A stretch of DNA of 64,000 nt from Paenibacillus sp. LHD-38 (GTDB lineage: Bacteria > Bacillota > Bacilli > Paenibacillales > Paenibacillaceae), in NCBI RefSeq assembly GCF_031157315.1, contig NZ_JAVIFU010000005.1:62001-126000 (forward strand). The letters are read 5' to 3'. Made by a program: the position numbers and the translations under genes. Positions within the stretch are counted from its first letter, which is position 1, and each line of letters starts with the position of its first letter. The notes under the pieces were generated by a model. The model saw nothing but the letters and a program-made list of their open reading frames with translations. It ran no database searches and was not told the origin of the DNA. Positions 44,228 to 53,251 of this stretch are shown here, piece after piece.

Positions 44228-44277
44228 AAGAAGCTGTTTCAGATAAGCCCGTTACGGCTTATTTGAAACAGCTTCTT
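44228..44277 (-). terminator. Terminator of murA
   Basis: A long stem: AAGAAGCTGTTTCA at one end pairs with its complement, extended by ATAAGCC/GGCTTAT after a mismatch. It is followed on the minus strand by TTTTTATTG. It lies about 22 bases beyond the murA stop. Confidence 0.93.
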
Positions 44278-44298
44278 CGTTTTGCGTATGGATAACTG

Positions 44299-45735
44299 TT
44301 AAGCCCAGGTTGGCTGCACTTTAAGAACAGCTACCTCTTTCTCACGCTTATAAGGTACAGCCGTGTCTGCCTCTGTTACCGCTGCGGAAATCGCGACCAC
44401 GGACGCTTTTTCCCGAGCCACCGATGCAGGATTGCCTTGCTTGCTTGAAGTTGCTGCGGCAGCAGCGCTCTCTTCCATTGACTCGACGCGATGAATATCT
44501 GCGCCAAGAGCAGCGAGCTTACCTGTAATATTGACATAACCGCGATCCACATGATGCAGTCCGGTTACTTCCGTCTCACCGTCTGCGCGGAGCGCTGCAC
44601 ATATAAGCGCTGCTCCTGCTCTCAAATCGGTTGCACAGACTTTTGCGCCCGTAAGCGGCAATCCTCCGCTGACAATCGCCGTACGTCCATCTACCTTTAT
44701 TTGAGCGTTCATTTTTTGGAATTCCTCAACATGCATAAAACGATTTTCGAACACCGTTTCCGTCACGACGCTCGTGCCTTCCGACACAAGCAGAAGAGCC
44801 ATCATTTGCGATTGCATATCTGTCGGGAAGCCCGGATGCGGCAATGTTTTGACATCGACGGATTTCAAAACAGTCCCCGATTGTACCCGGATTCCATTAT
44901 CGCTTTCCGTAATTTCCACGCCCATTTCTTGAAGCTTGGAAATAACCGGTGTCAAATGATCGGCAATCGCGCCTTCTACGAAGACGTCGCCGCCCGTAAT
45001 CGCCGCAGCGATCATAAACGTGCCAGCTTCAACGCGGTCAGGAATCACATTATGCACTGCGCCATACATGCGGTCTACGCCTTCGATACGAATAACGCCC
45101 GTACCTGCGCCGCGAACCTTGCCGCCCATTGCATTAATGTAATTAGCCAAATCAACAATTTCCGGTTCTTTGGCTGCATTTTCAAGAATCGTCGTGCCTT
45201 CGGCTAAAGCAGCCGCCATCATTATATTTTCTGTTGCGCCAACGCTAGCTACATCCAAATAAATCTTCGCACCCTTAAGTCGAGTCTTCGTGCTGGCTTC
45301 GATAAACCCATGTCCAAGCGTAATTTCTGCGCCCATCGCCTCGAAGCCCTTCAGATGCTGGTCAATCGGACGAGTGCCGATCGCGCAGCCACCCGGCAGC
45401 GAAATTCTTACCTTGCCTATACGGCCCAAAAGCGGTCCCATCACAAGGAAGGATGCGCGCATTTTACGGATAAGCTCATAAGGAGCTTCAAAAGACGTAA
45501 TAGCTCGCGCTGTAATGCGCATGGTTTCATTGTTATAGGATAATTGTGCGCCTAAAGAGGCGAGCACTTTCTGAATCGTCATAACGTCGTCGAGGAGGGG
45601 TACGTCATGGATGACGCTGTCTCCTTCTGTCGCCAATAATGAGGCCGCTAAAATGGGGAGTACTGCATTTTTTGCTCCGCTAACACGGACCGTTCCCTTC
45701 AAACGCTGGCCTCCGCGGACGATAATTTTGGTCAT
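44299..45735 (-). CDS. murA: UDP-GlcNAc enolpyruvyl transferase MurA with C-terminal tail
   Basis: Catalyses the first committed step of peptidoglycan synthesis, moving enolpyruvate from PEP to UDP-GlcNAc. The catalytic Cys117 is in [16 protein letters not shown], and the fosfomycin-sensitive loop is normal. The N-terminal Lys motif is [10 protein letters not shown]. The enzyme body ends at about residue 420 ([14 protein letters not shown]), where the family normally stops. An extra tail of about 58 residues follows, rich in Ala, Ser, Val and Lys and ending in VLKVQPTWA. The tail is in frame, with no sign of frameshift. ATG start at 45735. Position relative to ywzB and spoIID matches Bacillus murAA. 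Confidence 0.95.
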   Translation of the reverse strand: MTKIIVRGGQRLKGTVRVSGAKNAVLPILAASLLATEGDSVIHDVPLLDDVMTIQKVLASLGAQLSYNNETMRITARAITSFEAPYELIRKMRASFLVMGPLLGRIGKVRISLPGGCAIGTRPIDQHLKGFEAMGAEITLGHGFIEASTKTRLKGAKIYLDVASVGATENIMMAAALAEGTTILENAAKEPEIVDLANYINAMGGKVRGAGTGVIRIEGVDRMYGAVHNVIPDRVEAGTFMIAAAITGGDVFVEGAIADHLTPVISKLQEMGVEITESDNGIRVQSGTVLKSVDVKTLPHPGFPTDMQSQMMALLLVSEGTSVVTETVFENRFMHVEEFQKMNAQIKVDGRTAIVSGGLPLTGAKVCATDLRAGAALICAALRADGETEVTGLHHVDRGYVNITGKLAALGADIHRVESMEESAAAAATSSKQGNPASVAREKASVVAISAAVTEADTAVPYKREKEVAVLKVQPTWA

Positions 45736-45814
45736 CTTATGGTTCCCTCCGCGAACTGCAATTTCTATTACCTAATCGTGAATAATCTGGAATTTCTCAT
45801 TTTACCCAAACCTC

Positions 45815-45844
45815 ATCTTATCACTCATTTACATGAATCGACAA
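45815..45844 (-). promoter_or_regulatory. Candidate promoter of murA
   Basis: On the minus strand TTGTCG (45839-45844) and TAAGAT (45815-45820) are 18 bases apart, 80-100 bases upstream of the murA ATG. It is a moderate match. The rest of the 45736-46035 gap is AT-rich with no gene I can support. Confidence 0.4.
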
Positions 45845-46035
45845 GCGTTAAATTATTGCCACTTTTTGTACACGCTTCCCTCGGCAATTTATGACTTTTT
45901 TCTCCAGAAACGTTACTTTTCAAGTGAAAAAATACGTTTCCATTCCAAGAATAGCCGCTAAATTATATCTATTCGCAAGCCATTTGCTTTTTGAGTCCGT
46001 CATGTATTACCCATTGTTGACATGTTTCGCTTTTG

Positions 46036-46302
46036 TTATTCGACAAAGCTTTTGAGAAGCACGGTATAGCCCCAATATTCCAAAATGAATTTGGCCAATA
46101 AATGACCCATAATGATGGCAACAATAACTTGAAAAAGACGTGCTTTGGGACTGCGCGGAAAACGGAAAAACGTCTCCCACTTTACCTCCTGCAGGACAAA
46201 CCAAACAAATATAATACTTAGGATAACAATGATAATCGAGAATAATCCGGTCATGCCGGTATAGTTTTGCAAATCATGATAAAGCTCGGTATCAACGTTC
46301 AT
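46036..46302 (-). CDS. ywzB: DUF1146 / YwzB-type small membrane protein
   Basis: An 88-residue integral membrane protein with two helices (GLFSIIIVILSIIFVWFVL and LFQVIVAIIMGHLLAKFIL) joined by a basic loop containing KWETFFRFP. It belongs to DUF1146, whose Bacillus member YwzB lies near murAA. The start at 46302 has a run of Gs (AGGGGGG) upstream; 26 earlier codons are in frame but unlike the family. Function is unknown. Its place between the SLH protease and murA keeps the Bacillus arrangement. Confidence 0.88.
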   Translation of the reverse strand: MNVDTELYHDLQNYTGMTGLFSIIIVILSIIFVWFVLQEVKWETFFRFPRSPKARLFQVIVAIIMGHLLAKFILEYWGYTVLLKSFVE

Positions 46303-46433
46303 GCTGCCCCCCTGGCTTCTCCTTCTTTTAGGATCAAAGACTGGCACTGCGCGCAAGCAGCAATCTGGCCGTTCGTACAATCCCTACCTACGGTTACTAA
46401 CGAAACGCGAAGTAAAATTGTTTTATGCAAATT

Positions 46434-49400
46434 TTAGGTAAGCACCCGGTGAAGAAGCACGGTAAAATCTGCGCGGCTTGCTTGCTGCTTCGGCATAAAC
46501 TGATTTGATTCCACCCCTTCAATCTGCCCGTTTACCCTCATGGCATAGAGCATGGGAGCGGACCAATGCGTTTTGGATACGTCAGCGAACGGGTCTGAAA
46601 TCGGCAGCCGAGGCTGCACGCCGTCCGCATAGCCGATAATCAATGCCATTTCCGCCCGCGTAATCGGCTGATCCGGCTTAAAGGAGCCTCCCGGGAAGCC
46701 TTTTACCCACTCTTGACCGACGGCGCTCGCAATCGCATCATACGCCCAGTGGTTTACTGAAACGTCATTAAAGCGTTTATCCGGAGCTGTACCCGTTGAA
46801 ATGGGCTTATACGCCTTGACGACCATCGCCACGGCCTCCGCTCGCGTTATGGCACGCTTCGGCTCGAACCGATAGCTGCCCGTTCCATTAATAATGCCTT
46901 TTTTGTTTAACGCTACAATTTGATTTTGCGCCCAGTGCCCTTTGATGTCCTTGAATCCGGCAATTAGCTCATCTGATTTTACTTTTAATCGGTAATATTG
47001 CTTGTCGAACGGGGCTTCAGCCAGCAGCTTTACGTAATACACGCCTGGCTGCAGCAGCAGCTCCTTCGTTTGAAGCTTGCCGCTCGACCTCGTACTTGCA
47101 GACGCTAATTGCTTCATACGTTTGTCGTACAGCTGAAGATTCAAATCATTATCGCTCGGCACGCCGGTTATAGCCATGCTGATGATACTTGGACTCGCAA
47201 CGCGATATTGAAACCAATCCACGTCGGCATAGCTGCCGATCACACCTAGATATTCCGTGCCGGAATTCATCATAAAAGCTTCATAGGATTTATCGTTTGG
47301 TTCATTCGGATCATCATATTTCGGCGTATAGTCCATCTTGAGCGTGTAGATCCCTAGAGACGGACTTGCTTCGGAGGAGATCGCATTGTGAACACGAATA
47401 TAATATTTACCAGGTGTCACAGTTATGACTGGTGACCGTTCGGTCTCCCCTTCGCCTTCGTCGTCGTACACCATGAGCTGCTGCCCTGCTTTTTGGAGTG
47501 CAAGCCCAGGATCGATACGCGCGGTATTCGTCGTGAGCACGAGACTAAGCTTGCCGCTTTGCGTAAAAGTCACGGCAAACCAGTCCCGGTCGGCGGTCTG
47601 GTGAAAATTGCCGATAATCGACTGGGAACGGGGTTGAAGCGTCGACGCTTCATACGATTTGTCATTCTTCTCATAATCATCTGGTTTTATTGTAAAGGTA
47701 GATGTAAGCAGGTAAGGCAGGTCATCATCGCTGCTTTGGTTAATAAGCTCAAGATGAATAAGATGCTGGCCCTTTTTAACATCAAGATCAATCGTACGGT
47801 TTGCCAGCTTCGTATCCGCGGTGCTCTGCTTTACGCCAATTGTATAATGGGTAAGACGGACTGGCGGAACGATTTTTCCGCTGGCTACAAGCCCTGCGTA
47901 TTGTATCGTCAGCTTACCGTCATACGGGGTATCGATTCGATACCAATCATGATCGGCGGTCCCCTTCAGCAAGCCTGAAACTTGAGTGCCGAGCGGAAAC
48001 CTCGCAGCCGATTTCTGGCTGTTGTTTGGTTCGAACCCATCTGTCTGCAATGTTGAACGTACCGCTTGGTCAATTTGCAGCACGCCGTAGCCGGAAGAGC
48101 TGTCCGCGCCGGACGGACCGATATCCTTGGCCGTTTGCCGCAGCAGCTCGCGTATTTGATAAGGCTTCAGGTTCTTGTAGCGCGACCATATGAGAGCCGC
48201 TGCAGCAGCTGCCTGCGGGGCAGCCATAGAGGTACCTTCCTCTTTCTTATACAGCCCGCCGAGGGCCGTCGTATATACATTCCACGGTGCGACCAGATCA
48301 AGCTCAGTTCCATGGTTAGATCTTGCGTCAACCGTATTGTTTGTCTTCACGCCTCCAACAGCAAGCACGGTTGGATAGGCTGCAGGATATTTTACCGACG
48401 CTCTCTCTCCGAGAGCCACCCCATCGTTGCCCGCCGCTGCTACCAGAAGCACGTTTTTGCTTTCCGCATACTTTACGATATCCAGCATGTAAGGGGAGTA
48501 ACGATGTAAGCCGACGGACAGCACAACGATCTTTGCGCCGCTTCGGACCGCATACAATATCGCTTCGCCAAGCTCCTGCTCTGTGCCGTCGCCACTCTGA
48601 TCGAGCGCTTTAATCGGCATTATTTTGGCTTTCCAAACGATGCCTGATACACCTATGCCATTATTTCCTCTTGCTGCGATGACACCAGCTACGCTTGTGC
48701 CGTGTCCGTTGTCATCTTCAGGCGGCTCTCCCGGATTCACCAGATTGGCGCCCGGAACGAGATTATCCTTCAAATCCGGATGGTCGAGATCAACGCCGGT
48801 GTCAACGATTGCAATGGTCAGCTCCTGCTGCTCTTGGACGGTTTCCCACGCTTTTATTGCGCCAATCTGACCGAGATAAAGCTGCTTAGGCAGCTCTGGG
48901 TCATTGGCAGGCAGCGTGACAGGCACAGCGGCGGCTGCAAGCTTCGCTGCAGGGGCCGAAGGGACTACAGCCCTCTCCGGCACTCCCTCCGCTTGCGAGG
49001 GCATGAGCGGCTCCTGCGAAGGTGTGTCCGCAGGCATGGATAGAATGTGCACCGCATCATTCGGGTGCACATACTCCACGTCCGGCAAGCTTCGCAGCCG
49101 GCGCAGCCACTCCTGCACGTCCGCGTCCTTATCGGCCGGACGTACGAGCATGACCGCCGCCTCATTTTGGCGGCGCAGCACCTGTGTCCCGCGCAGCTCA
49201 TGCGCGAGCGCGGGGCTTCGCCATTTGAGCAGCCAGCTTTGCGGCTGCTCGGTTACGCCGCCTGCGGCGGCAAGCGCCGCAGGCAGCGCTCCGGGAGCGA
49301 GCCCTGCGGGGGCAGTGCCCCCGAGGGTGAAGCTCCCGATCAGCAGCGCGAGCAGCGCCTGACGGAGGAGCTTGCGCGGGGCAAGCATGCTTTGCGAGCT

Positions 49401-49571
49401 TACTTGCATTTGCAAGCGCGCAGCGCGGTTTTGGACCGCAGCAGCTAACCTCACAATCGTTGCAACGCAGCCAACCTCCCGCTTATTTCCAACTCTTTTT
49501 GGTTCTATTCGATTTATCATCGCATTCTGCCTTCGATTAATGAATCCGTTATTTTCCGTTCCCACTTTCAT
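46434..49571 (-). CDS. Secreted subtilisin-family protease with PPC domains and SLH repeats
   Basis: A cell-wall-attached serine protease of family S8. Counting from the ATG at 49571, the triad is Asp257 (IVDTGVDLDHPDL), His290 (DDNGHGTSVAG) and Ser448 (EGTSMAAPQAA). A hydrophobic stretch at about 65-85 is the export signal and a propeptide-like region extends to about 225. Three prepeptidase C-terminal (PPC-like) beta domains follow (about 510-860), then three SLH repeats with TRAE, TRAE and SRAD. The start is uncertain: no good ribosome site precedes 49571. ATG codons at 49520 (AAGG upstream) and 49388 (closest to the signal) are alternatives. It probably trims or matures surface proteins or feeds on protein at the cell surface. 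Confidence 0.9.
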   Translation of the reverse strand: MKVGTENNGFINRRQNAMINRIEPKRVGNKREVGCVATIVRLAAAVQNRAARLQMQVSSQSMLAPRKLLRQALLALLIGSFTLGGTAPAGLAPGALPAALAAAGGVTEQPQSWLLKWRSPALAHELRGTQVLRRQNEAAVMLVRPADKDADVQEWLRRLRSLPDVEYVHPNDAVHILSMPADTPSQEPLMPSQAEGVPERAVVPSAPAAKLAAAAVPVTLPANDPELPKQLYLGQIGAIKAWETVQEQQELTIAIVDTGVDLDHPDLKDNLVPGANLVNPGEPPEDDNGHGTSVAGVIAARGNNGIGVSGIVWKAKIMPIKALDQSGDGTEQELGEAILYAVRSGAKIVVLSVGLHRYSPYMLDIVKYAESKNVLLVAAAGNDGVALGERASVKYPAAYPTVLAVGGVKTNNTVDARSNHGTELDLVAPWNVYTTALGGLYKKEEGTSMAAPQAAAAAALIWSRYKNLKPYQIRELLRQTAKDIGPSGADSSSGYGVLQIDQAVRSTLQTDGFEPNNSQKSAARFPLGTQVSGLLKGTADHDWYRIDTPYDGKLTIQYAGLVASGKIVPPVRLTHYTIGVKQSTADTKLANRTIDLDVKKGQHLIHLELINQSSDDDLPYLLTSTFTIKPDDYEKNDKSYEASTLQPRSQSIIGNFHQTADRDWFAVTFTQSGKLSLVLTTNTARIDPGLALQKAGQQLMVYDDEGEGETERSPVITVTPGKYYIRVHNAISSEASPSLGIYTLKMDYTPKYDDPNEPNDKSYEAFMMNSGTEYLGVIGSYADVDWFQYRVASPSIISMAITGVPSDNDLNLQLYDKRMKQLASASTRSSGKLQTKELLLQPGVYYVKLLAEAPFDKQYYRLKVKSDELIAGFKDIKGHWAQNQIVALNKKGIINGTGSYRFEPKRAITRAEAVAMVVKAYKPISTGTAPDKRFNDVSVNHWAYDAIASAVGQEWVKGFPGGSFKPDQPITRAEMALIIGYADGVQPRLPISDPFADVSKTHWSAPMLYAMRVNGQIEGVESNQFMPKQQASRADFTVLLHRVLT

Positions 49572-49731
49572 TTAAATATACCATTCATATCAGTTCTCTC
49601 CGGAGCCGCCAATTCCCTTGTTGCACGCAGACAAAAGGACAATAGTCCTATGATTCTAAGACTGCACAACAGAAGCAAAAGAAAATCGGTCAAAAACTAT
49701 TATTTCCCGGTAAATATGTACTAGAGTAAAC

Positions 49732-49805
49732 GTGGGTGATAGAAGCTCAGTACGCCTCAACGACTACCTACATGAACCATTTCTCCCCTGATGCTCATTA
49801 CCCAC
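49732..49805 (-). other. Possible structured leader upstream of the SLH protease gene
   Basis: On the minus strand GTGGGT at one end pairs with ACCCAC at the other, 74 bases apart. GAGC/GCTT and CAG/CTG extend the pairing inward, with internal loops. A GTA/TAC pairing is possible in the core. It resembles a small structured RNA or cruciform, 160-230 bases upstream of the ATG at 49571. The stretch 49572-50062 otherwise holds only the nuo terminator and no gene I can support. Confidence 0.35.
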
Positions 49806-49969
49806 ATCTTTTATCGCTGAAACAAAAAAACCTCTTTCGCCTAGCAAAGCCAATCAAGCCTAACGACTGACACCATCCTGTGTGGCAAAAACTATCGTAT
49901 CGCAGGGTTAAATAGGCACACATTTTAAAGCGAAAACATACAAATTCTCATCGATGAGCCTAAAACAAA

Positions 49970-50012
49970 GGACTGTCCTCTAGGTCCATATTCATGGCCT
50001 TTCGGACAGCCC
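49970..50012 (-). terminator. Terminator of the nuo operon
   Basis: CTGTCC/GGACAG stem extended by AGG/CCT after an internal loop, followed on the minus strand by TTTGTTTTAGG. It lies about 50 bases after the nuoN stop. Confidence 0.7.
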
Positions 50013-50062
50013 CTCACTGTTATTATGAAAAATCCAACGAACCTCTGCGTTTGCTCACCTTG

Positions 50063-51613
50063 CTAACCGCCTATCAATAAGTCGCCTTTAAGCGAGAATA
50101 TCGCGTCGATCCATTCCATTAACGGCCCGGGGAAAATACCCAGCGCTAACGTCGCCGCTGCACATATCCAAATGACGGCTCCGGTTTCTCCAGAGAGGCG
50201 AAGCCCGCCGTCCTCGTTCCCGCTTCGCATAAACATTTGGCGCACCAAGCTGAAGTAGAAATAGTAGGAGATCACGCTGCTTGCAACCATAATCGCCGCG
50301 AGCCAGTAGGCCTTGGCACTTGCCGCGCCAAGCAGAATAAAAAGCTTCCCGAAAAACCCTCCGGATATCGGTAATCCTGACAGTGATAAGACGAAAATAA
50401 CCATCGCCGCGGCGGTCCAAGGAGCCCTGTAATACATACCAGCGAAGCTCCTCATCTCATCATTGCCCGAAGCACGGCTGACGACCGTAAGCACGGCAAA
50501 TGCCCCAATCGTCATAAACAGGTAGGCTGCCAAATAATAAACGAACTCCGAGAAGTTGCTGCTGTGGATCACCGTTATTGAAACCCCGATCGGCACGAGC
50601 ATATAACCCGCGTTAGCAACGCCCGACAAGGCGAGCAGCCGCTTCACGTTTTTTTGCCTCAAAGCCGCCGTGGTCCCAACAAGCATCGCAGCCGCGGCTA
50701 ATACCAGAAGCACAAGGAAAAGATCCTTGGACACATTCGCGTCTTCGCCGCTCGCAACTAATATCGTACTGAACATGATTCTAAAAACAGCCGCAAGCGC
50801 CGCACCTTTAGCAATAACCGCCAGAAAAGCAGAAACCGGTGCAGGCGCTCCCTGATACACGTCGGGTGCCCAGGCATGGAAGGGAGCCGCTGCCACCTTG
50901 ATGCCGAAGCCCGCAATCATAAAGAGGAAGCCCACATACACAAACGCCTTAAAGTCAATGAAAGCACGCGGCAGCGCCTCTGCGATTACTCCAAGATCAA
51001 CGGACCCCGTTATGCCGTATAAATACGACATTCCGAACAAAACCATCGCGGACGAAATGCCCCCCGTTACCACGTACTTGAACGCGGCCTCGGCAGATAA
51101 CGAAGCTCTCCTTCTTATTCCGACCAGGACGTAGCTCGTTAAGCTGAGCAGCTCAAGTCCGATGTACAGCGTTACCAAATTTCCCGATGAGGCCATCATC
51201 ATCGCCCCGATAAGCGCCGGAAGCAGAAGATAAAAGTATTCCGATCGATCCGTTATCGCTTCGTCATCCCGTACTGATCCGATCGCCAGCAGGACGATAA
51301 GCGCGGTACCTGTCAAAAATACGATCTTGAGCAAGCTTCCGAAATCATCGATGCGATAACTGTTGCTCAGCAGCCTAATCGCTTCAGCAGAGGTGCCTCC
51401 CTGATTCATATCGAGCATCCGAAGCACCACGAGCAGCAGCGAGGCAAGGATGCCCGCCAGCGTCAGCCAGCCGATCGTCAGCCTGCTTATGCGTTTCGGC
51501 AATATCAAATCCAGCACGACCAGCAGCAAAAATACGGCGGCAAGCGTAAATTCCGGGGCAAGGTAGAGCATATCCGTCCATGTCAGTGGTACAAATGAAA
51601 CGCCTTCGTACAT
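50063..51613 (-). CDS. nuoN: NADH-quinone oxidoreductase subunit N
   Basis: One of three antiporter-like membrane subunits that move protons in complex I. The 516 residues form about 14 helices. The family stretch PFHAWAPDVYQGAPAPVSAFLAVIAKGAALA contains the lysine of the discontinuous helix. Glu in LYIGLELLSLTSYVL is the conserved central acidic residue. It is the last gene of the operon, three bases after nuoM. The low-coordinate end is closed by a terminator. Confidence 0.96.
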   Translation of the reverse strand: MYEGVSFVPLTWTDMLYLAPEFTLAAVFLLLVVLDLILPKRISRLTIGWLTLAGILASLLLVVLRMLDMNQGGTSAEAIRLLSNSYRIDDFGSLLKIVFLTGTALIVLLAIGSVRDDEAITDRSEYFYLLLPALIGAMMMASSGNLVTLYIGLELLSLTSYVLVGIRRRASLSAEAAFKYVVTGGISSAMVLFGMSYLYGITGSVDLGVIAEALPRAFIDFKAFVYVGFLFMIAGFGIKVAAAPFHAWAPDVYQGAPAPVSAFLAVIAKGAALAAVFRIMFSTILVASGEDANVSKDLFLVLLVLAAAAMLVGTTAALRQKNVKRLLALSGVANAGYMLVPIGVSITVIHSSNFSEFVYYLAAYLFMTIGAFAVLTVVSRASGNDEMRSFAGMYYRAPWTAAAMVIFVLSLSGLPISGGFFGKLFILLGAASAKAYWLAAIMVASSVISYYFYFSLVRQMFMRSGNEDGGLRLSGETGAVIWICAAATLALGIFPGPLMEWIDAIFSLKGDLLIGG

Positions 51614-51616
51614 GGT

Positions 51617-53251
51617 CTATCCCCCCGCCCTTGTTGCAAGTAATTGGTCGAACAGGCCATCCATGCCATACTGTACCGTGTCCGTAAGGATGGATGGGAA
51701 GCAGCCGAGCAGCAAAATGAACGCAAGCAGCACGATCATCGGCAGCGCTTCAATGAGCCTTGCATCTTTGAGCGCGGCAAAGGTCTCCCGCTGCGCTCCG
51801 AACGTTATTTTCAAAACAGCCCGAAGCATGTAAACCGCGGTCAAAATAATGCCAAGCGCCGCTGCCGCCGTCAACCAGCGCTGCGACTCGAACAGCCCAA
51901 GCAGCGATAGAAATTCGCCAATAAAGCCGGATAATCCCGGCAGGCCGATCGAAGCGAGTCCTGCTGTCAGCAATACGCCGCTTATAAATGGCATAGAACG
52001 CGCCAAACCACCCAGTTCACCAAGCTCTGTCGTGCCCGTTCGCTCATAAATGCTGCCAACGATTAAGAAGAGCAGCGCCGACAGGAGTCCATGCGATACA
52101 AGCTGAAATACAGCGCCTTGTATACCAATCTCATTCATGGCAGCAAAGCCGAGAAGGACGATTCCCATATGGCTGATCGAGGAATAGGCAAGCACGAGCT
52201 TGAATTCCTGCTGCCTGAAGGCGAGCAGCGCACCGTACAAAATATTGATGACGCCCAGCACTGCCAGCGGTATCGCAAATGCGCGTGCCTGCTCCGGAAA
52301 GAGCAGCAGCCCGAATCGGAGCAAGCCGTATGCGCCCATTTTCAGCAAAAGACCCGAGTGGATCATGACGATGGATGTGGGGGCTTCCGTATGCACCTTC
52401 AGCATCCAGGTGTGGAACGGAAAGATCGGCAGCTTAATGCCAAAGGCAATCAGCAGCATAATAAACAGCGTCCATTGCATCGTATCCGTCATTAGGAAAG
52501 GATTGACCATGCCGACCTGCTCCGGAGCCAAATTCATCCATGCTGCCGGGTCGGATATATTGCGAAATATATCCGAATAGCTGCCGCTGTAAATAAAGCT
52601 AACTTGATCGCCGGCCTGGTCAATGCGGAAGCCAGCCGTATTCACCAGAATAACAAAGGCAATGAGCATGATGGCTGAACCAATCCCGTTATAGATAAGA
52701 AATTGATTGGCCGCGCGCTCGCGGTTGAAATAACCCCAGATTCCGATTAAGAAATACATCGCAACGAGCGTAATCTCGAAAAATATAAAAAACATGAACA
52801 GATCGCGGGCTAGAAATACGCCAAGCATTCCCGTCTCCAGCAATAGAAACCAAATAAAAAACGATTTCCATCTTTTTTTGACCTGAATGGCGGCCAGCGA
52901 TGCCATTGCCGATACAAGCGTCGTGAGCAGCAGGAGAGGAAGCGACAAGCCGTCCACGCCAAGCTCATATTGGAACGAGAACATGAATTCCGAAACGCCT
53001 GCTTGCTGCGTCTCCTTATTCAGCGGAAGCTGCACCCAGCTTTGCTGCTCGTCGAACGCAGCGCCGCCCTGCTGCTTGTCGTAATGGGCGTACAGCCAGA
53101 AGGATAGAACCAGAGGAATGAGCGTTGTTACGACGACCGCTGTCTTCATCCAACTGCCCCGATGCTTGGGAAGCAGAAGCAATACGATGACGCCTAACAG
53201 AGGCGACAGCAAAATAAACGACAATATAGGGATATCATTCAGGATGCTCAC
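51617..53251 (-). CDS. nuoM: NADH-quinone oxidoreductase subunit M
   Basis: Antiporter-like proton-pumping subunit of 544 residues and about 14 helices. The conserved motif FPFHTWMLKVHTEAPTSIVMIHSGLLLKMGAYG contains the channel His and Lys, and FFEITLVAMYFLIG contains the helix 5 Glu. Its start overlaps the end of nuoL by four bases and it ends three bases before nuoN, so all three are translated together. Confidence 0.97.
   Translation of the reverse strand: MSILNDIPILSFILLSPLLGVIVLLLLPKHRGSWMKTAVVVTTLIPLVLSFWLYAHYDKQQGGAAFDEQQSWVQLPLNKETQQAGVSEFMFSFQYELGVDGLSLPLLLLTTLVSAMASLAAIQVKKRWKSFFIWFLLLETGMLGVFLARDLFMFFIFFEITLVAMYFLIGIWGYFNRERAANQFLIYNGIGSAIMLIAFVILVNTAGFRIDQAGDQVSFIYSGSYSDIFRNISDPAAWMNLAPEQVGMVNPFLMTDTMQWTLFIMLLIAFGIKLPIFPFHTWMLKVHTEAPTSIVMIHSGLLLKMGAYGLLRFGLLLFPEQARAFAIPLAVLGVINILYGALLAFRQQEFKLVLAYSSISHMGIVLLGFAAMNEIGIQGAVFQLVSHGLLSALLFLIVGSIYERTGTTELGELGGLARSMPFISGVLLTAGLASIGLPGLSGFIGEFLSLLGLFESQRWLTAAAALGIILTAVYMLRAVLKITFGAQRETFAALKDARLIEALPMIVLLAFILLLGCFPSILTDTVQYGMDGLFDQLLATRAGG

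Noticed and set aside
49732..49805. tRNA gene
   Set aside because: The length and closing stem fit, but there is no T-arm consensus, D-arm or anticodon stem in register.
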